Shown piece after piece: positions 1-6,390 of a stretch of DNA of 16,271 nucleotides; the first letter of the stretch is position 1, and every line of letters starts with the position of its first letter. The notes below the pieces were generated by a model. That model searched no databases. It was given only the letters and a program-made list of their open reading frames with translations, and had not been told where the DNA came from. Source of the stretch: CAZSBG01 sp964605145 (GTDB lineage: Bacteria > Zhuqueibacterota > Zhuqueibacteria > Thermofontimicrobiales > Thermofontimicrobiaceae); the NCBI GenBank assembly GCA_964605145.1, contig CAZSBG010000135.1, positions 1-16,271 on the forward strand. The letters are read 5' to 3'. Made by a program: the position numbers and the translations under genes.

Positions 1-65
1 CAGCACCATTCAGGTTATCTCGATACCTTTAGCAATATAATGTGAATAATCGAGGCTAAAACATA

Positions 66-81
66 TTCAATTAATATTGAA
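66..81. promoter_or_regulatory. Inverted repeat upstream of antitoxin-like gene
   Basis: The sequence reads TTCAAT-TAAT-ATTGAA, a perfect 6-base inverted repeat with a 4-base spacer, about 33 bases ahead of the start codon of the small antitoxin-like gene. Antitoxins commonly bind palindromes in their own promoters, so this is a candidate operator. It is very AT-rich and could be chance. Confidence 0.25.
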
Positions 82-114
82 CATTTTTTAAAAATGAATC
101 AACAGGTGTAAATT

Positions 115-348
115 ATGGTTGAAATCACGTTTGAAAATAACGACGCTATTTTAAAATTTCCAAAAGAGTTATTCACAAAAAACTACGTTCAGCAATTTCT
201 CGATCGACTCCGGCTTGAAGCAATTTTGGAAAAAAGTGAACTAACCGAAGATAAAGCCTGGGAGTTATCAGAGCAGATGAAACAGGATTGGTGGAAAAAA
301 AATAAATCAAATTTTTACAATATCCCAGCGGGGCAAAGCTGCAAATAA
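115..348 (+). CDS. Small antitoxin-like protein, orphan and probably truncated
   Basis: This 77-residue acidic, helical protein has a segment DRLRLEAILEKSELTEDKAW followed by a Trp-rich, Lys-rich stretch (DWWKKNKSNF). It resembles, from memory, short hypothetical proteins that sit just upstream of PIN-domain toxins. The start ATG follows AGGTG about seven bases away. No toxin follows: the next 110 bases lack a gene and then comes the 3' end of a gene on the opposite strand. The last ten residues (YNIPAGQSCK) look unlike the rest. The +1 frame stays open from the same place to a TAA at 408-410. This suggests that a deletion or frameshift removed the original tail and partner. The antitoxin role is inferred; no DNA-binding fold can be assigned with certainty. 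Confidence 0.5.
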   Translation: MVEITFENNDAILKFPKELFTKNYVQQFLDRLRLEAILEKSELTEDKAWELSEQMKQDWWKKNKSNFYNIPAGQSCK

Positions 349-378
349 TAATACGTGGTGACCGATTCATAGAAATCA

Positions 379-398
379 TTTTGCACAAATTTGCAAAA
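379..398. terminator. Weak stem-loop between convergent genes
   Basis: TTTTGCA and TGCAAAA form a perfect 7-base inverted repeat with a 6-base loop, between the 3' ends of the small plus-strand gene and the minus-strand glycosidase-like gene. It could serve as a bidirectional terminator, but the stem is mostly A/T and no clear T-run follows on either strand. Confidence 0.2.
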
Positions 399-461
399 GT
401 TGCTGGGTAATAACATAATTCCACTAAATGCATCCGATACTATCCCCTTAAACCAAATCGA

Positions 462-2489
462 CTATTCCTCAAAAAACAGTCTCTCCAACCCTGATGTTTT
501 TTCAACCTTCACCGTTTGCCCGCCGAACCGCACTTCGCCCGAGTATGTTCCGCCAAACCGTGATGGCATCAGCGTAACCACATGCCCGTTTTCCACTTTT
601 GTCAAGCTGACCCAGCAATTCTTCGGCGCTTTGACCAGGCGCACGTTGTTTTGTGCGGCGAGCCATTTCAGAACCTGACTGCTATTTTCTGTCCAATTCT
701 CCACCGGCAGGGAAATTTCCGCGCCATCGGCCGTGCGTTCAGGCTTCGAAAAAATGTACAGAGATTGCCCGGCGCCGTGTTGCTGCAGTTCGGCGACAAC
801 ATCGTCCAAAACTGTCGCGTGAGGCATTAGCACCGCGTCATAAACGTAACCATTCGTTCTGAATTTTCCCTCCTTCCAAATTCCAGTCGAAAAAATTGTC
901 GAGGAAACAATATCCACGTGATAATGTTCATCCATCAAATTGAGCGCCAGGTTGAAAATATCCCTGGCTAATTTATCCGCGCGATTGTTTGCCAGGGCGT
1001 ACATGCTCTCAATGGGAAAAACGAGCAGGATATTCGCTTCCGGCAATCGATGCTCCACTGCGTCAAAGTGATCTTTCAAACGCTGATTCCACTCCGGGAA
1101 ACCAGCCCACGTGCTGTGATTGGGATAGCCCGGCATGGGATTGTCGCCCAAAAACGACTCTTCTTCACCAATGGTTCCCACCGGGCCGTAAATATGGGCG
1201 AACCAGTACTGACCCAGCAGCGCCATTGCATTCACGCAATAATCCATCACACCGCTTTGCCAGTCCGCGTCTTTCCCGGCTGTCCACAAATTATTGTACG
1301 CGAACCTGTCCCGGCTGAACTTGCCCAGGGATTTATTCATTGTGCACACCGCGGCCACGTTTGAGTAATGGAACGAATTTTTGTCCTTCAAAAAATTGAT
1401 ATTGCCCACATCAACGAAACCGCCATTTTTAGATTCCAGCCCCTTCCACACGTCGAGGCTGCCGTGATTCATGTCGCACATATCACCGTATTCCGAATGC
1501 CAGGTATCGTGCACGCCGCACGAGGTATTCCCGTCCCACATGGCCCGCACAATTTCCCATGATTTTTTCTGCGCAGCCAGCACCGTGTCCTGAACAATTT
1601 CAAAATATGCGTTTCGAAAAGACACATGACTGCTATCTTCAGCGTCCAGCGCCATTTTCCAAAGACTCTCTTCCAGTCGCAGCCCTGTTTTCTTGAAAAA
1701 TCGCTTTTGAACATTTTCGGAAAATGGCAACGCGCCGTATACGCAGGTGTAACCGGGTTCATCCCACATGAGCAAATCTGCCTTGCCAACATGATGGGCG
1801 AAATTTGCCAATCGCTCGAAGTAAAAATCCAGGTGGGCATAATTGGAATAATCCACGTGACAGGCATTAAATTGGAAAAAAGCGAACACCTGCCATTCTC
1901 CATTTTCCTGCGGTTCGAACTCGCCAAACGCCTCGACGTACTTCTCCTTCGCGTTGTAAAAGAAAGTGGCCGAATCTGTAATGTCAATGACATCTTCATC
2001 TTTGAACGAACCTTTTTGTCTTGGAATCGCATACACTTTCACTATCCGGACCGGCGTAAAATCGATGGCCACCTCGTTCACCATGTGACTTTGCCGGGGA
2101 GGAATGTGACAGCGAACGTTAAATCGATCATTTTCCACCGGCGAGAAATTGGGAACCTGCTGCGCCAAAATTTTATCGCCGTAAAGCACCACCGGCAAAC
2201 CGCCGAACTTTTGGGTGAGGTCGCGCGCGAGAAACCGCGGATCCGGCACAGCCCAGAATTCCATGCCATGTTCCTTACAAAGCTGATTAATTCGGGCCAG
2301 CGCCTTTTGGGCCAAAGGATGATCCCACGTGTAGCGACTGCACCGAATGAACGGAGCGACGCCGCCAAAGCCGGCTTCTTGCATATCGAAAAACTGGTGT
2401 TCAAGAATGGTTTCATCTTCAATCACTTTATCGGTAATCGTCCACATCATAGTTGTTGTTGGTCGTACATGTTCGGTTGGTTCGGTCAT
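462..2489 (-). CDS. Clan-A glycoside hydrolase-like protein (GH106/GH2-like)
   Basis: This 675-residue protein has no signal peptide and is probably cytoplasmic. Residues 14-47 (MMWTITDKVI, then MQEAGFGGV) match the start of the TIM barrel in GH106 and related glycosidases, where an 'AGFGGVE' strand follows a W-rich strand. The barrel continues with FWAVPDPRF (78-86). LLMWDEPGYT at 239-248 places E244 at a strand end, a good candidate acid/base. The nucleophile cannot be assigned. Residues about 484-575 (ANILLVFPIESMYALA and on) resemble the glutamine-amidotransferase-like domain found behind the barrel in GH42-type enzymes. A short beta-rich tail follows. AAGGATG lies six bases before the ATG. 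It shares its strand with the URO-D-like gene upstream, with a 244-base gap full of repeats, so co-transcription is possible. The substrate is unknown; rhamnosides are one guess. Confidence 0.62.
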   Translation of the reverse strand: MTEPTEHVRPTTTMMWTITDKVIEDETILEHQFFDMQEAGFGGVAPFIRCSRYTWDHPLAQKALARINQLCKEHGMEFWAVPDPRFLARDLTQKFGGLPVVLYGDKILAQQVPNFSPVENDRFNVRCHIPPRQSHMVNEVAIDFTPVRIVKVYAIPRQKGSFKDEDVIDITDSATFFYNAKEKYVEAFGEFEPQENGEWQVFAFFQFNACHVDYSNYAHLDFYFERLANFAHHVGKADLLMWDEPGYTCVYGALPFSENVQKRFFKKTGLRLEESLWKMALDAEDSSHVSFRNAYFEIVQDTVLAAQKKSWEIVRAMWDGNTSCGVHDTWHSEYGDMCDMNHGSLDVWKGLESKNGGFVDVGNINFLKDKNSFHYSNVAAVCTMNKSLGKFSRDRFAYNNLWTAGKDADWQSGVMDYCVNAMALLGQYWFAHIYGPVGTIGEEESFLGDNPMPGYPNHSTWAGFPEWNQRLKDHFDAVEHRLPEANILLVFPIESMYALANNRADKLARDIFNLALNLMDEHYHVDIVSSTIFSTGIWKEGKFRTNGYVYDAVLMPHATVLDDVVAELQQHGAGQSLYIFSKPERTADGAEISLPVENWTENSSQVLKWLAAQNNVRLVKAPKNCWVSLTKVENGHVVTLMPSRFGGTYSGEVRFGGQTVKVEKTSGLERLFFEE

Positions 2490-2544
2490 TTTATCATCCT
2501 TAATTTTTTTCTCAACTATTGGGTATGCTCGTAGATTTTTGTAA

Positions 2545-2600
2545 TTGGAAATTCGGGGAATTGAAAATGGGAATCGGAAATTAGAAAATAGGAATTAAAA
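2545..2600 (+). repeat. Heptanucleotide tandem array (ATTGGAA type)
   Basis: About eight degenerate units with a seven-base period: from 2559 they read AATTGAA, AATGGGA, ATCGGAA, ATTAGAA, AATAGGA, ATTAAAA. The array lies between the glycosidase-like and URO-D-like genes. It resembles the short tandem heptamer (STRR) families described in cyanobacteria, but no homology is implied. Confidence 0.6.
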
Positions 2601-2618
2601 GCAATTTTGTTTTGTAGT

Positions 2619-2650
2619 CATTTTCCAGTTACCAGTTTCTAATTTCCAGC
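2619..2650 (-). repeat. Heptanucleotide array, inverted copy
   Basis: Read on the minus strand this stretch gives GCTGGAA, ATTAGAA, ACTGGTA, ACTGGAA, AATG: the same type of heptamer as the array at 2545-2600 but in opposite orientation. The two arrays could pair as a long imperfect hairpin in a transcript running through the gene pair. Confidence 0.55.
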
Positions 2651-2700
2651 ACCTTTCAAATTTAAATATAATTCTTTCGAAGAATTTGTGATCACTCCAT

Positions 2701-2731
2701 GCTGATGGCTGAATGCTGAGAGCTGAAAGCT
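2701..2731 (+). repeat. Four perfect-phase GCTGANN heptamers
   Basis: GCTGATG, GCTGAAT, GCTGAGA, GCTGAAA and a partial GCT follow one another with exact seven-base spacing, ending three bases before the stop codon of the URO-D-like gene. The consensus differs from the neighbouring arrays but the period is the same. Confidence 0.65.
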
Positions 2732-2733
2732 TT

Positions 2734-3867
2734 TTACGAATAACACGCTTTGACCTGGTGATAATGCTCCAGTATGGTCATATAATTTTCATACTTTGTG
2801 CCCACGGCAATGGAATGGCTCGCGCCGAGGACGAATCCACCGTTTGGCGCGGCGTATTTCACCGCATAGTCGATGTCATTTTTCACATCATCCGGTGAAC
2901 CGCTGACAAGGTGTTCCACGGCGACTCCGCCCCAGAGGGAAAATTTGTCGCCGTATTGCTCCTTCACCTTTCGGATGTCCATGGACGCGGATGGCTGAAT
3001 GGATTGGTAGCAATCGTAGCCGGCTTCCACGAACTGATCCAGCAACTCCCAGTTGTTGCCGCAGGAATGTTTGATGACCTGGAAGCCGAGGGATTGCAGC
3101 GAAGCAGTTCGCGCTTTGGCTGAAGTGAGGCTCATCTCCCTGAACATTTTGGGAGAAATGAACGGGCCGCCGGTATGGGCAAAATCGAAGCCGCCCAATA
3201 GAATGCCATCAATGGGATAATTCTTGAGCTGGTTATCGCGGAAAGCTCCCTGGCGGGTTTTATAATCGATTGCCTTTTTCACCAGTTCCGGCTGCTCGAC
3301 TATGTTGATCAATCCCTGCTCGTAATTGGGGAACAGCGCAAACGTAGCCTCTTCCTCACCCCATTGCAGCAGAATAAACTTTTCGTCGCCTAATTCGCGA
3401 CACAGATATTCCAGCATTTCGAAACAGCTTTCATCGTAATAGCTGAAGTCGTCATTCTCAAATGATTCTGGCGCCGGCAACAGGGCCGCAGCCGGGTCGT
3501 GGACTGTGGAAAAATCCACGGTCACATCCGAATACTTCACCACTCTGCCATCCGCGAATTCATACGTCGTCTCATCCAGTTTTTTGGGCTTTTCGAATTC
3601 AGCATCTTTGGGCGGAACCAGCCAGGCAACGGCGATGTCCAGATCCAGTTTTTGGTACACCTCCACCGCATCTTTTTTCCAGCTATCCACCACTTCGTCG
3701 CGGCGATTCTCCCAGTACCCGAGCTGGGTTCTGGCTTTATTCCTGAAAAACGTTTCGCGGCCAATGATTTTTTCCACCGTGTCGAAATCAACAGCAAACT
3801 CGCCCATGGGAATCACATCCGGCACCTGTCGTGCAAATGCGCGTTTCACTCGTTCTTTTGAAGTCAT
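2734..3867 (-). CDS. Uroporphyrinogen decarboxylase-superfamily protein (MtaA/CmuA-like)
   Basis: This 377-residue protein has the URO-D TIM-barrel layout but lacks the N-terminal Arg-rich PxWxMRQAGR signature of true HemE, so it is unlikely to be a haem enzyme. The motif KHSCGN places H267 and C269, with C286 in GYDCYQSIQP. Together they fit the H-x-C-x(n)-C zinc site of corrinoid:coenzyme methyltransferases such as MtaA and CmuA. GGFDFAHTGGPFISPKMF (226-243) is the conserved barrel-edge segment with D228, and ends with GGFVLGASHSI (343-353). The ATG follows AAAGGT at a short spacing. No corrinoid protein or methyl acceptor gene is nearby. URO-D-like proteins are often seen near glycosidase genes in KSB1, planctomycete and lentisphaera genomes (from memory). 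A methyl-transfer or demethylation role on a sugar or aromatic substrate is only inference. Confidence 0.82.
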   Translation of the reverse strand: MTSKERVKRAFARQVPDVIPMGEFAVDFDTVEKIIGRETFFRNKARTQLGYWENRRDEVVDSWKKDAVEVYQKLDLDIAVAWLVPPKDAEFEKPKKLDETTYEFADGRVVKYSDVTVDFSTVHDPAAALLPAPESFENDDFSYYDESCFEMLEYLCRELGDEKFILLQWGEEEATFALFPNYEQGLINIVEQPELVKKAIDYKTRQGAFRDNQLKNYPIDGILLGGFDFAHTGGPFISPKMFREMSLTSAKARTASLQSLGFQVIKHSCGNNWELLDQFVEAGYDCYQSIQPSASMDIRKVKEQYGDKFSLWGGVAVEHLVSGSPDDVKNDIDYAVKYAAPNGGFVLGASHSIAVGTKYENYMTILEHYHQVKACYS

Positions 3868-3940
3868 CTAAACCTTTTTTTGATTTTAATAAACATCTAT
3901 GCCTCCAAGTCTCAAAGGCTCGAAGTTATAATATAAACAA

Positions 3941-3965
3941 CGCTCCCACGGAGACCGTTGGAGCG
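3941..3965. repeat. Palindromic hairpin repeat 1
   Basis: CGCTCCCACGG-AGA-CCGTTGGAGCG is an 11-base stem with one mismatch and a 3-base loop. It lies upstream of the URO-D-like gene and is related in layout to the hairpin at 4095-4123. No T-tract follows, so a dispersed palindromic repeat is more likely than a terminator. Confidence 0.65.
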
Positions 3966-4002
3966 AGAAAAAATAGCTATTTGCTAAATAATCCTCAGTA
4001 GT

Positions 4003-4082
4003 TGTCATTCCCGCGAATGCGGGAATCTCCTCTGGTAGAGGCGGAGATTCCTGAATGCGCCGTAGGCGCATCAGGAATGACA
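4003..4082. repeat. 80-base composite palindromic element (MITE/REP-like)
   Basis: The outer ends TGTCATTCC (4003-4011) and GGAATGACA (4074-4082) are perfect inverted repeats. Inside, ATTCCCGC/GCGGGAAT (4007-4026) and ATGCGCC/GGCGCAT (4055-4071) form two hairpins, and GAATCTCC/GGAGATTC (4023-4030, 4043-4050) pair around the centre. The whole can be read as two inverted copies of one unit, TGTCATTCC-core-GGAATCTCC, with different hairpin cores. It carries no gene. The left unit belongs to a palindrome type common in many unrelated bacterial genomes. Confidence 0.75.
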
Positions 4083-4094
4083 AACTTTTCCATT

Positions 4095-4123
4095 TTCGTT
4101 CCCATGCTCTGCGTGGGAACGAA
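4095..4123. repeat. Palindromic hairpin repeat 2
   Basis: TTCGTTCCCATGC-TCT-GCGTGGGAACGAA is a 13-base stem with one mismatch and a 3-base loop, ten bases past the 3' end of mutM. Its position downstream of mutM would allow a role in 3'-end formation or mRNA protection, but there is no T-run. The 'TCCCACGCTCTGCGTGGGA' core is a widespread dispersed repeat type. Confidence 0.65.
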
Positions 4124-4133
4124 GGTTATATTT

Positions 4134-4964
4134 TCACACCTGGCATGTCCCGCAAAAATAGCTGCTTCTTCCCTTTTGCTTAATACGCCGAATCGGTGAA
4201 TTGCAAACAAGGCAGGGTTCGTCCTCCCTGTCGTACACGGCCAGGATATTCTGAAATTCCCCCTCGATATTGTACACGGAACGGTAATTAAACACACCAT
4301 CGCCCAGCGACGTGCCCATTTTATCGACGGCCAATTGCAGCACTTCCGGGATGAACCGATGCAGCGCACTGATCTCTTTGTCTGACAGCGTGTTCGCCCG
4401 TCGCTCAGGGTGAATTCTGGCCCGAAACAGAATCTCATTGGCGTAGATATTCCCGATGCCGGCGATTTTGGTTTGGTCCAGCAGCAGGTCTTTCATTTGC
4501 AGAACAGTCCGACCGCAAATCTCTTTGAGGCGCGGTAACTGCCAGTCCGAATCCAGCGGCTCCGGCCCCAGTTTTTTCTGCCAGCAGTTTTTCTCGCTGT
4601 GTTCGTAAAAAGCCAGCGTGCCCAGCGCCCGCGTATCGTTAAATTGCAGGCTGCTGCCACGTTTGAAAAAAAATATCGTGCGCGTGAATTTATCGGTCTG
4701 TGGTTTTCCCGGCGACCAGATCAGCTTGCCGGTCATTCGAAGGTGTATCACCAACTGATTGCCGCTCTCGAAATTTATGGCGATGAATTTTGCCCGGCGA
4801 TTGATTGAAGCGATGCGTTCCCCGGCCAACCTTTTCTCCATCTCCACGGGATCATTTAATTTCCACTGGTCTCGTCTTAAAATCTGCACGCGCTCTATCT
4901 CCTGCCCGGCAATTTTGTCCCGCAATTGCCTGACAATGGTTTCCACTTCCGGGAGTTCCGGCAT
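4134..4964 (-). CDS. mutM: Formamidopyrimidine-DNA glycosylase (Fpg/MutM)
   Basis: MutM removes oxidised purines such as 8-oxoguanine and nicks the abasic site in base-excision repair. The 276-residue product has the usual family length. It begins MPELPEVETI, giving the catalytic N-terminal proline and Glu after Met removal, with Lys59 in RRAKF as the conserved beta-strand lysine. The helix-two-turn-helix segment QTKIAGIGNIYANEILF is intact. The C-terminal zinc finger is C251-x2-C254-x16-C271-x2-C274, with the conserved Arg in KGRSSYFC. The frame is open 73 codons further upstream, but the proline must be exposed and AAAGGA lies eight bases before this ATG, so this start is firm. It stands alone between repeat clusters, with no partner genes, and is probably transcribed singly. 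Confidence 0.97.
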   Translation of the reverse strand: MPELPEVETIVRQLRDKIAGQEIERVQILRRDQWKLNDPVEMEKRLAGERIASINRRAKFIAINFESGNQLVIHLRMTGKLIWSPGKPQTDKFTRTIFFFKRGSSLQFNDTRALGTLAFYEHSEKNCWQKKLGPEPLDSDWQLPRLKEICGRTVLQMKDLLLDQTKIAGIGNIYANEILFRARIHPERRANTLSDKEISALHRFIPEVLQLAVDKMGTSLGDGVFNYRSVYNIEGEFQNILAVYDREDEPCLVCNSPIRRIKQKGRSSYFCGTCQV

Positions 4965-5028
4965 AATTTTTTCCTTTAAACTCAAAAATAGAGCAATACT
5001 AAATAGACTCCGTCCGAAAAGGACTACA

Positions 5029-5149
5029 CCCCGGTTGTCCGAAGGACACCGGGTGTGTTTCACTCCTCGTTGATGAATTGTATTAAACAGCCGGTGACCT
5101 CCTCCACCACAGAGAAGGCCGGTTTTCAACTTCGGGCGGACAACCGCGG
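5029..5149. repeat. Inverted-repeat cluster upstream of mutM
   Basis: GGTTGTCCG (5033-5041) recurs inverted as CGGACAACC (5137-5145), with partial matches on both sides. A nested hairpin, TGTCC-GAA-GGACA (5036-5048), extends outward to ACACC/GGTGT with two bulges. The segment lies between the mutM ribosome-binding site and the toxin gene, carries no gene I can support, and looks like another palindromic repeat. Confidence 0.45.
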
Positions 5150-5195
5150 TTTTCAGACAGACACAAAATAGAATTGAAATCAATGAAACAGAAAG

Positions 5196-5462
5196 TTAGA
5201 ACAAATCCGCATGTGTCCCGGTCCGTTCGAAAATTATCAGTTCCGCATCAAGTTTATAAATTAACAACCAATCCGGTTCAATATGACACTCAAACCTGCC
5301 TTCATAACTTCCAATTAATTTGTGGTTTCGATATTTAGGCGCTAATCGCTCTTCATGAATAAGCTTGGACATGACTGATTTAATTTGTTCTTTATTCTTT
5401 CCCCGCTTCATCATTTTTTTCAGGTCACGATCCAACTGTTTGGTGAATACAGGTTTTAACAT
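5196..5462 (-). CDS. yafQ: YafQ-family mRNA interferase toxin
   Basis: This 88-residue basic RelE-superfamily toxin is expected to cut mRNA on the translating ribosome. It matches the E. coli YafQ pattern closely. H47, H60 and D64 (in ECHIEPDWLLIYK) and H84 with the terminal phenylalanine F88 (ERTGTHADLF) correspond to the YafQ catalytic residues, so the toxin appears intact. The N-terminal helices are Lys-rich (QLDRDLKKMMKRGK), as is usual for ribosome binding. Its ATG overlaps the antitoxin stop codon as TAATG, which couples translation and keeps antitoxin in excess. This is the second gene of a type II toxin-antitoxin operon read from the promoter at 5749-5777. Confidence 0.95.
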   Translation of the reverse strand: MLKPVFTKQLDRDLKKMMKRGKNKEQIKSVMSKLIHEERLAPKYRNHKLIGSYEGRFECHIEPDWLLIYKLDAELIIFERTGTHADLF

Positions 5463-5722
5463 TATATCCCCAGTTTTTTGAACAGGTCGTCTTCATCTTC
5501 GCAAGGGACCAGGTTCTCTCCGGCATCGGTATCTTTAAACGTTTGGAGCGTGGTTTCATTTGGAATAAGTATTGAAAATGGCAGGCCTTTGCGGAGCTTC
5601 ACCTGTCGATAGAAAATATTTATTGCCGTGGTTGGTGTTAGGCCCAATTCTGACAAAATACTCTCTACCTCTTTTTTCAGGTCAGGCTCAATGCGAGCGC
5701 GTATCATTTCTGTTTTTGGCAT
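5462..5722 (-). CDS. relB: RelB/DinJ-family antitoxin
   Basis: This 86-residue antitoxin pairs with the YafQ-like toxin. Residues 1-45 (KTEMIRARIEPDLKKEVE, then LGLTPTTAINIFYRQV) are the ribbon-helix-helix domain typical of DinJ/RelB, which dimerises and binds its own operator. The tail is acidic (CEDEDDLFKKLGI), as expected for the part that wraps the toxin. An in-frame ATG lies 12 codons upstream. I chose the inner ATG because GGAG sits six bases before it and the family starts at this point. RelB/DinJ-YafQ complexes usually repress the promoter just upstream. Confidence 0.93.
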   Translation of the reverse strand: MPKTEMIRARIEPDLKKEVESILSELGLTPTTAINIFYRQVKLRKGLPFSILIPNETTLQTFKDTDAGENLVPCEDEDDLFKKLGI

Positions 5723-5748
5723 GATGATCTCCATAAATAATTTCGAAT

Positions 5749-5777
5749 AATGTACCACTTTTGAGATACATAGTCAA
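5749..5777 (-). promoter_or_regulatory. Candidate sigma-70 promoter of the relB/yafQ operon
   Basis: On the minus strand TTGACT (5772-5777) and TACATT (5749-5754) are separated by 17 bases, the optimal spacing, and lie 26 bases upstream of the antitoxin ATG. Autoregulation by the antitoxin is expected for the family; I could not pick out a clean operator palindrome. Confidence 0.5.
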
Positions 5778-5897
5778 GTATTTTTTCAGTCTTGTGAATT
5801 GAACAATGATAAAACCCCGAAGTGCTCGATTGGTGAAGGGAGATAAATATTTCAATTTTGGAAGAGATGCGGAGTAAAATATTTAATATGGAATGTG

Positions 5898-6186
5898 TGC
5901 GCAGAGCAGAAGACAGACGGAACCCCCCTCTGCAATGCCGACTACGGCAGCAGCTATTTCTGCTACGGCTGTCGAAGTGAAAGTACGTATGGATGAAACA
6001 ACAGGCGGGGACACCTGCGATGATCTGACTTGGACTTGTAAGGACACAGATAGCTGTACGGATGCACCACTTTACATGGAGGTGTGCTGGGACATTGCCT
6101 GCCTCTATCCTGAGGATGATAATAGTGCGTGCTGTTATTATGAGTGGGGCACAAGCGGAATTGCTGGGGGAAAAAGGAGGATGTGA
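5898..6186 (+). pseudogene. Broken cysteine-rich protein fragment
   Basis: Two overlapping frames together give one Cys-rich protein. The first (5898-5993) reads CAEQKTDGTPLC and then SSYFCYGCRSE, stopping at TGA 5994-5996. The second picks up at about 5992 and continues with DETTGGDTCDDLTWTCKDT, EVCWDIACLYPEDD and ACCYYEWG to a TGA at 6184-6186. Joining them needs a one-base shift near 5985-5995. Paired cysteines and many Asp/Thr/Tyr residues suggest a disulfide-rich secreted protein. No signal peptide or credible start is present, so the 5' end is missing as well. An ATG-initiated frame starting at 5893 exists, but its first 30 codons lack cysteines. I do not recognise a family. Confidence 0.45.
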
Positions 6187-6195
6187 GCATGGGCC

Positions 6196-6390
6196 TCATC
6201 TGATGATGACCTTGAACCTGTCATTGTCCCTGTTCCAGTTGGTTTTCGCTCCTGGAGTCAAAACTTTGTTGCTCATCTTGTCAACCATCTCCTCCTTATA
6301 GTAGATGCCGTTGCGGTAGGTCCAGGGACTGACCATTTCTGTCAGGCTCGTACCACCCCCATAGAATTGTATAAGCCCAGTCAGGGTATT
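6196..6390 (-). pseudogene. Displaced C-terminal tail of the chimeric secreted protein
   Basis: A second minus-strand frame is open from just after a TAG at 6391-6393 to a TGA at 6196-6198. It encodes protein-like sequence: FYGGGTSLTEMVSPWTYRNG, then YYKEEMVDKMSNKV and NWNRDNDRFKVIIR. Its codons (AAG, AGG) match the upstream main frame, whereas the main frame's own last residues (PDRNGQSLDLPQRHLL) are not protein-like in the same way. The simplest reading is a one-base indel between about 6360 and 6390 that moved the true C-terminus out of frame. Confidence 0.5.

Noticed and set aside
1626..2534. Open frame of 302 codons on the plus strand
   Set aside because: It is antisense to the 5' half of the glycosidase-like gene, has no ribosome-binding site, and the opposite-strand protein has clear family motifs.
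2545..2731. Possible CRISPR array or riboswitch
   Set aside because: Repeats are only seven bases with no spacers, and no cas gene or conserved aptamer pattern is present.
2734..3867. HemE (true uroporphyrinogen decarboxylase)
   Set aside because: The N-terminal arginine-rich HemE signature is missing, and a His-Cys-Cys zinc site of the methyltransferase branch is present.
3941..4123. Hairpins as intrinsic terminators of mutM or the upstream region
   Set aside because: Stems are strong, but none is followed by a T-tract on the relevant strand, and their sequences match dispersed palindrome types. I list them as repeats.
4965..5183. 73-codon N-terminal extension of mutM
   Set aside because: It is translated repeat DNA, has no similarity to the family, and would block the catalytic N-terminal proline. 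A good ribosome-binding site precedes the internal ATG.
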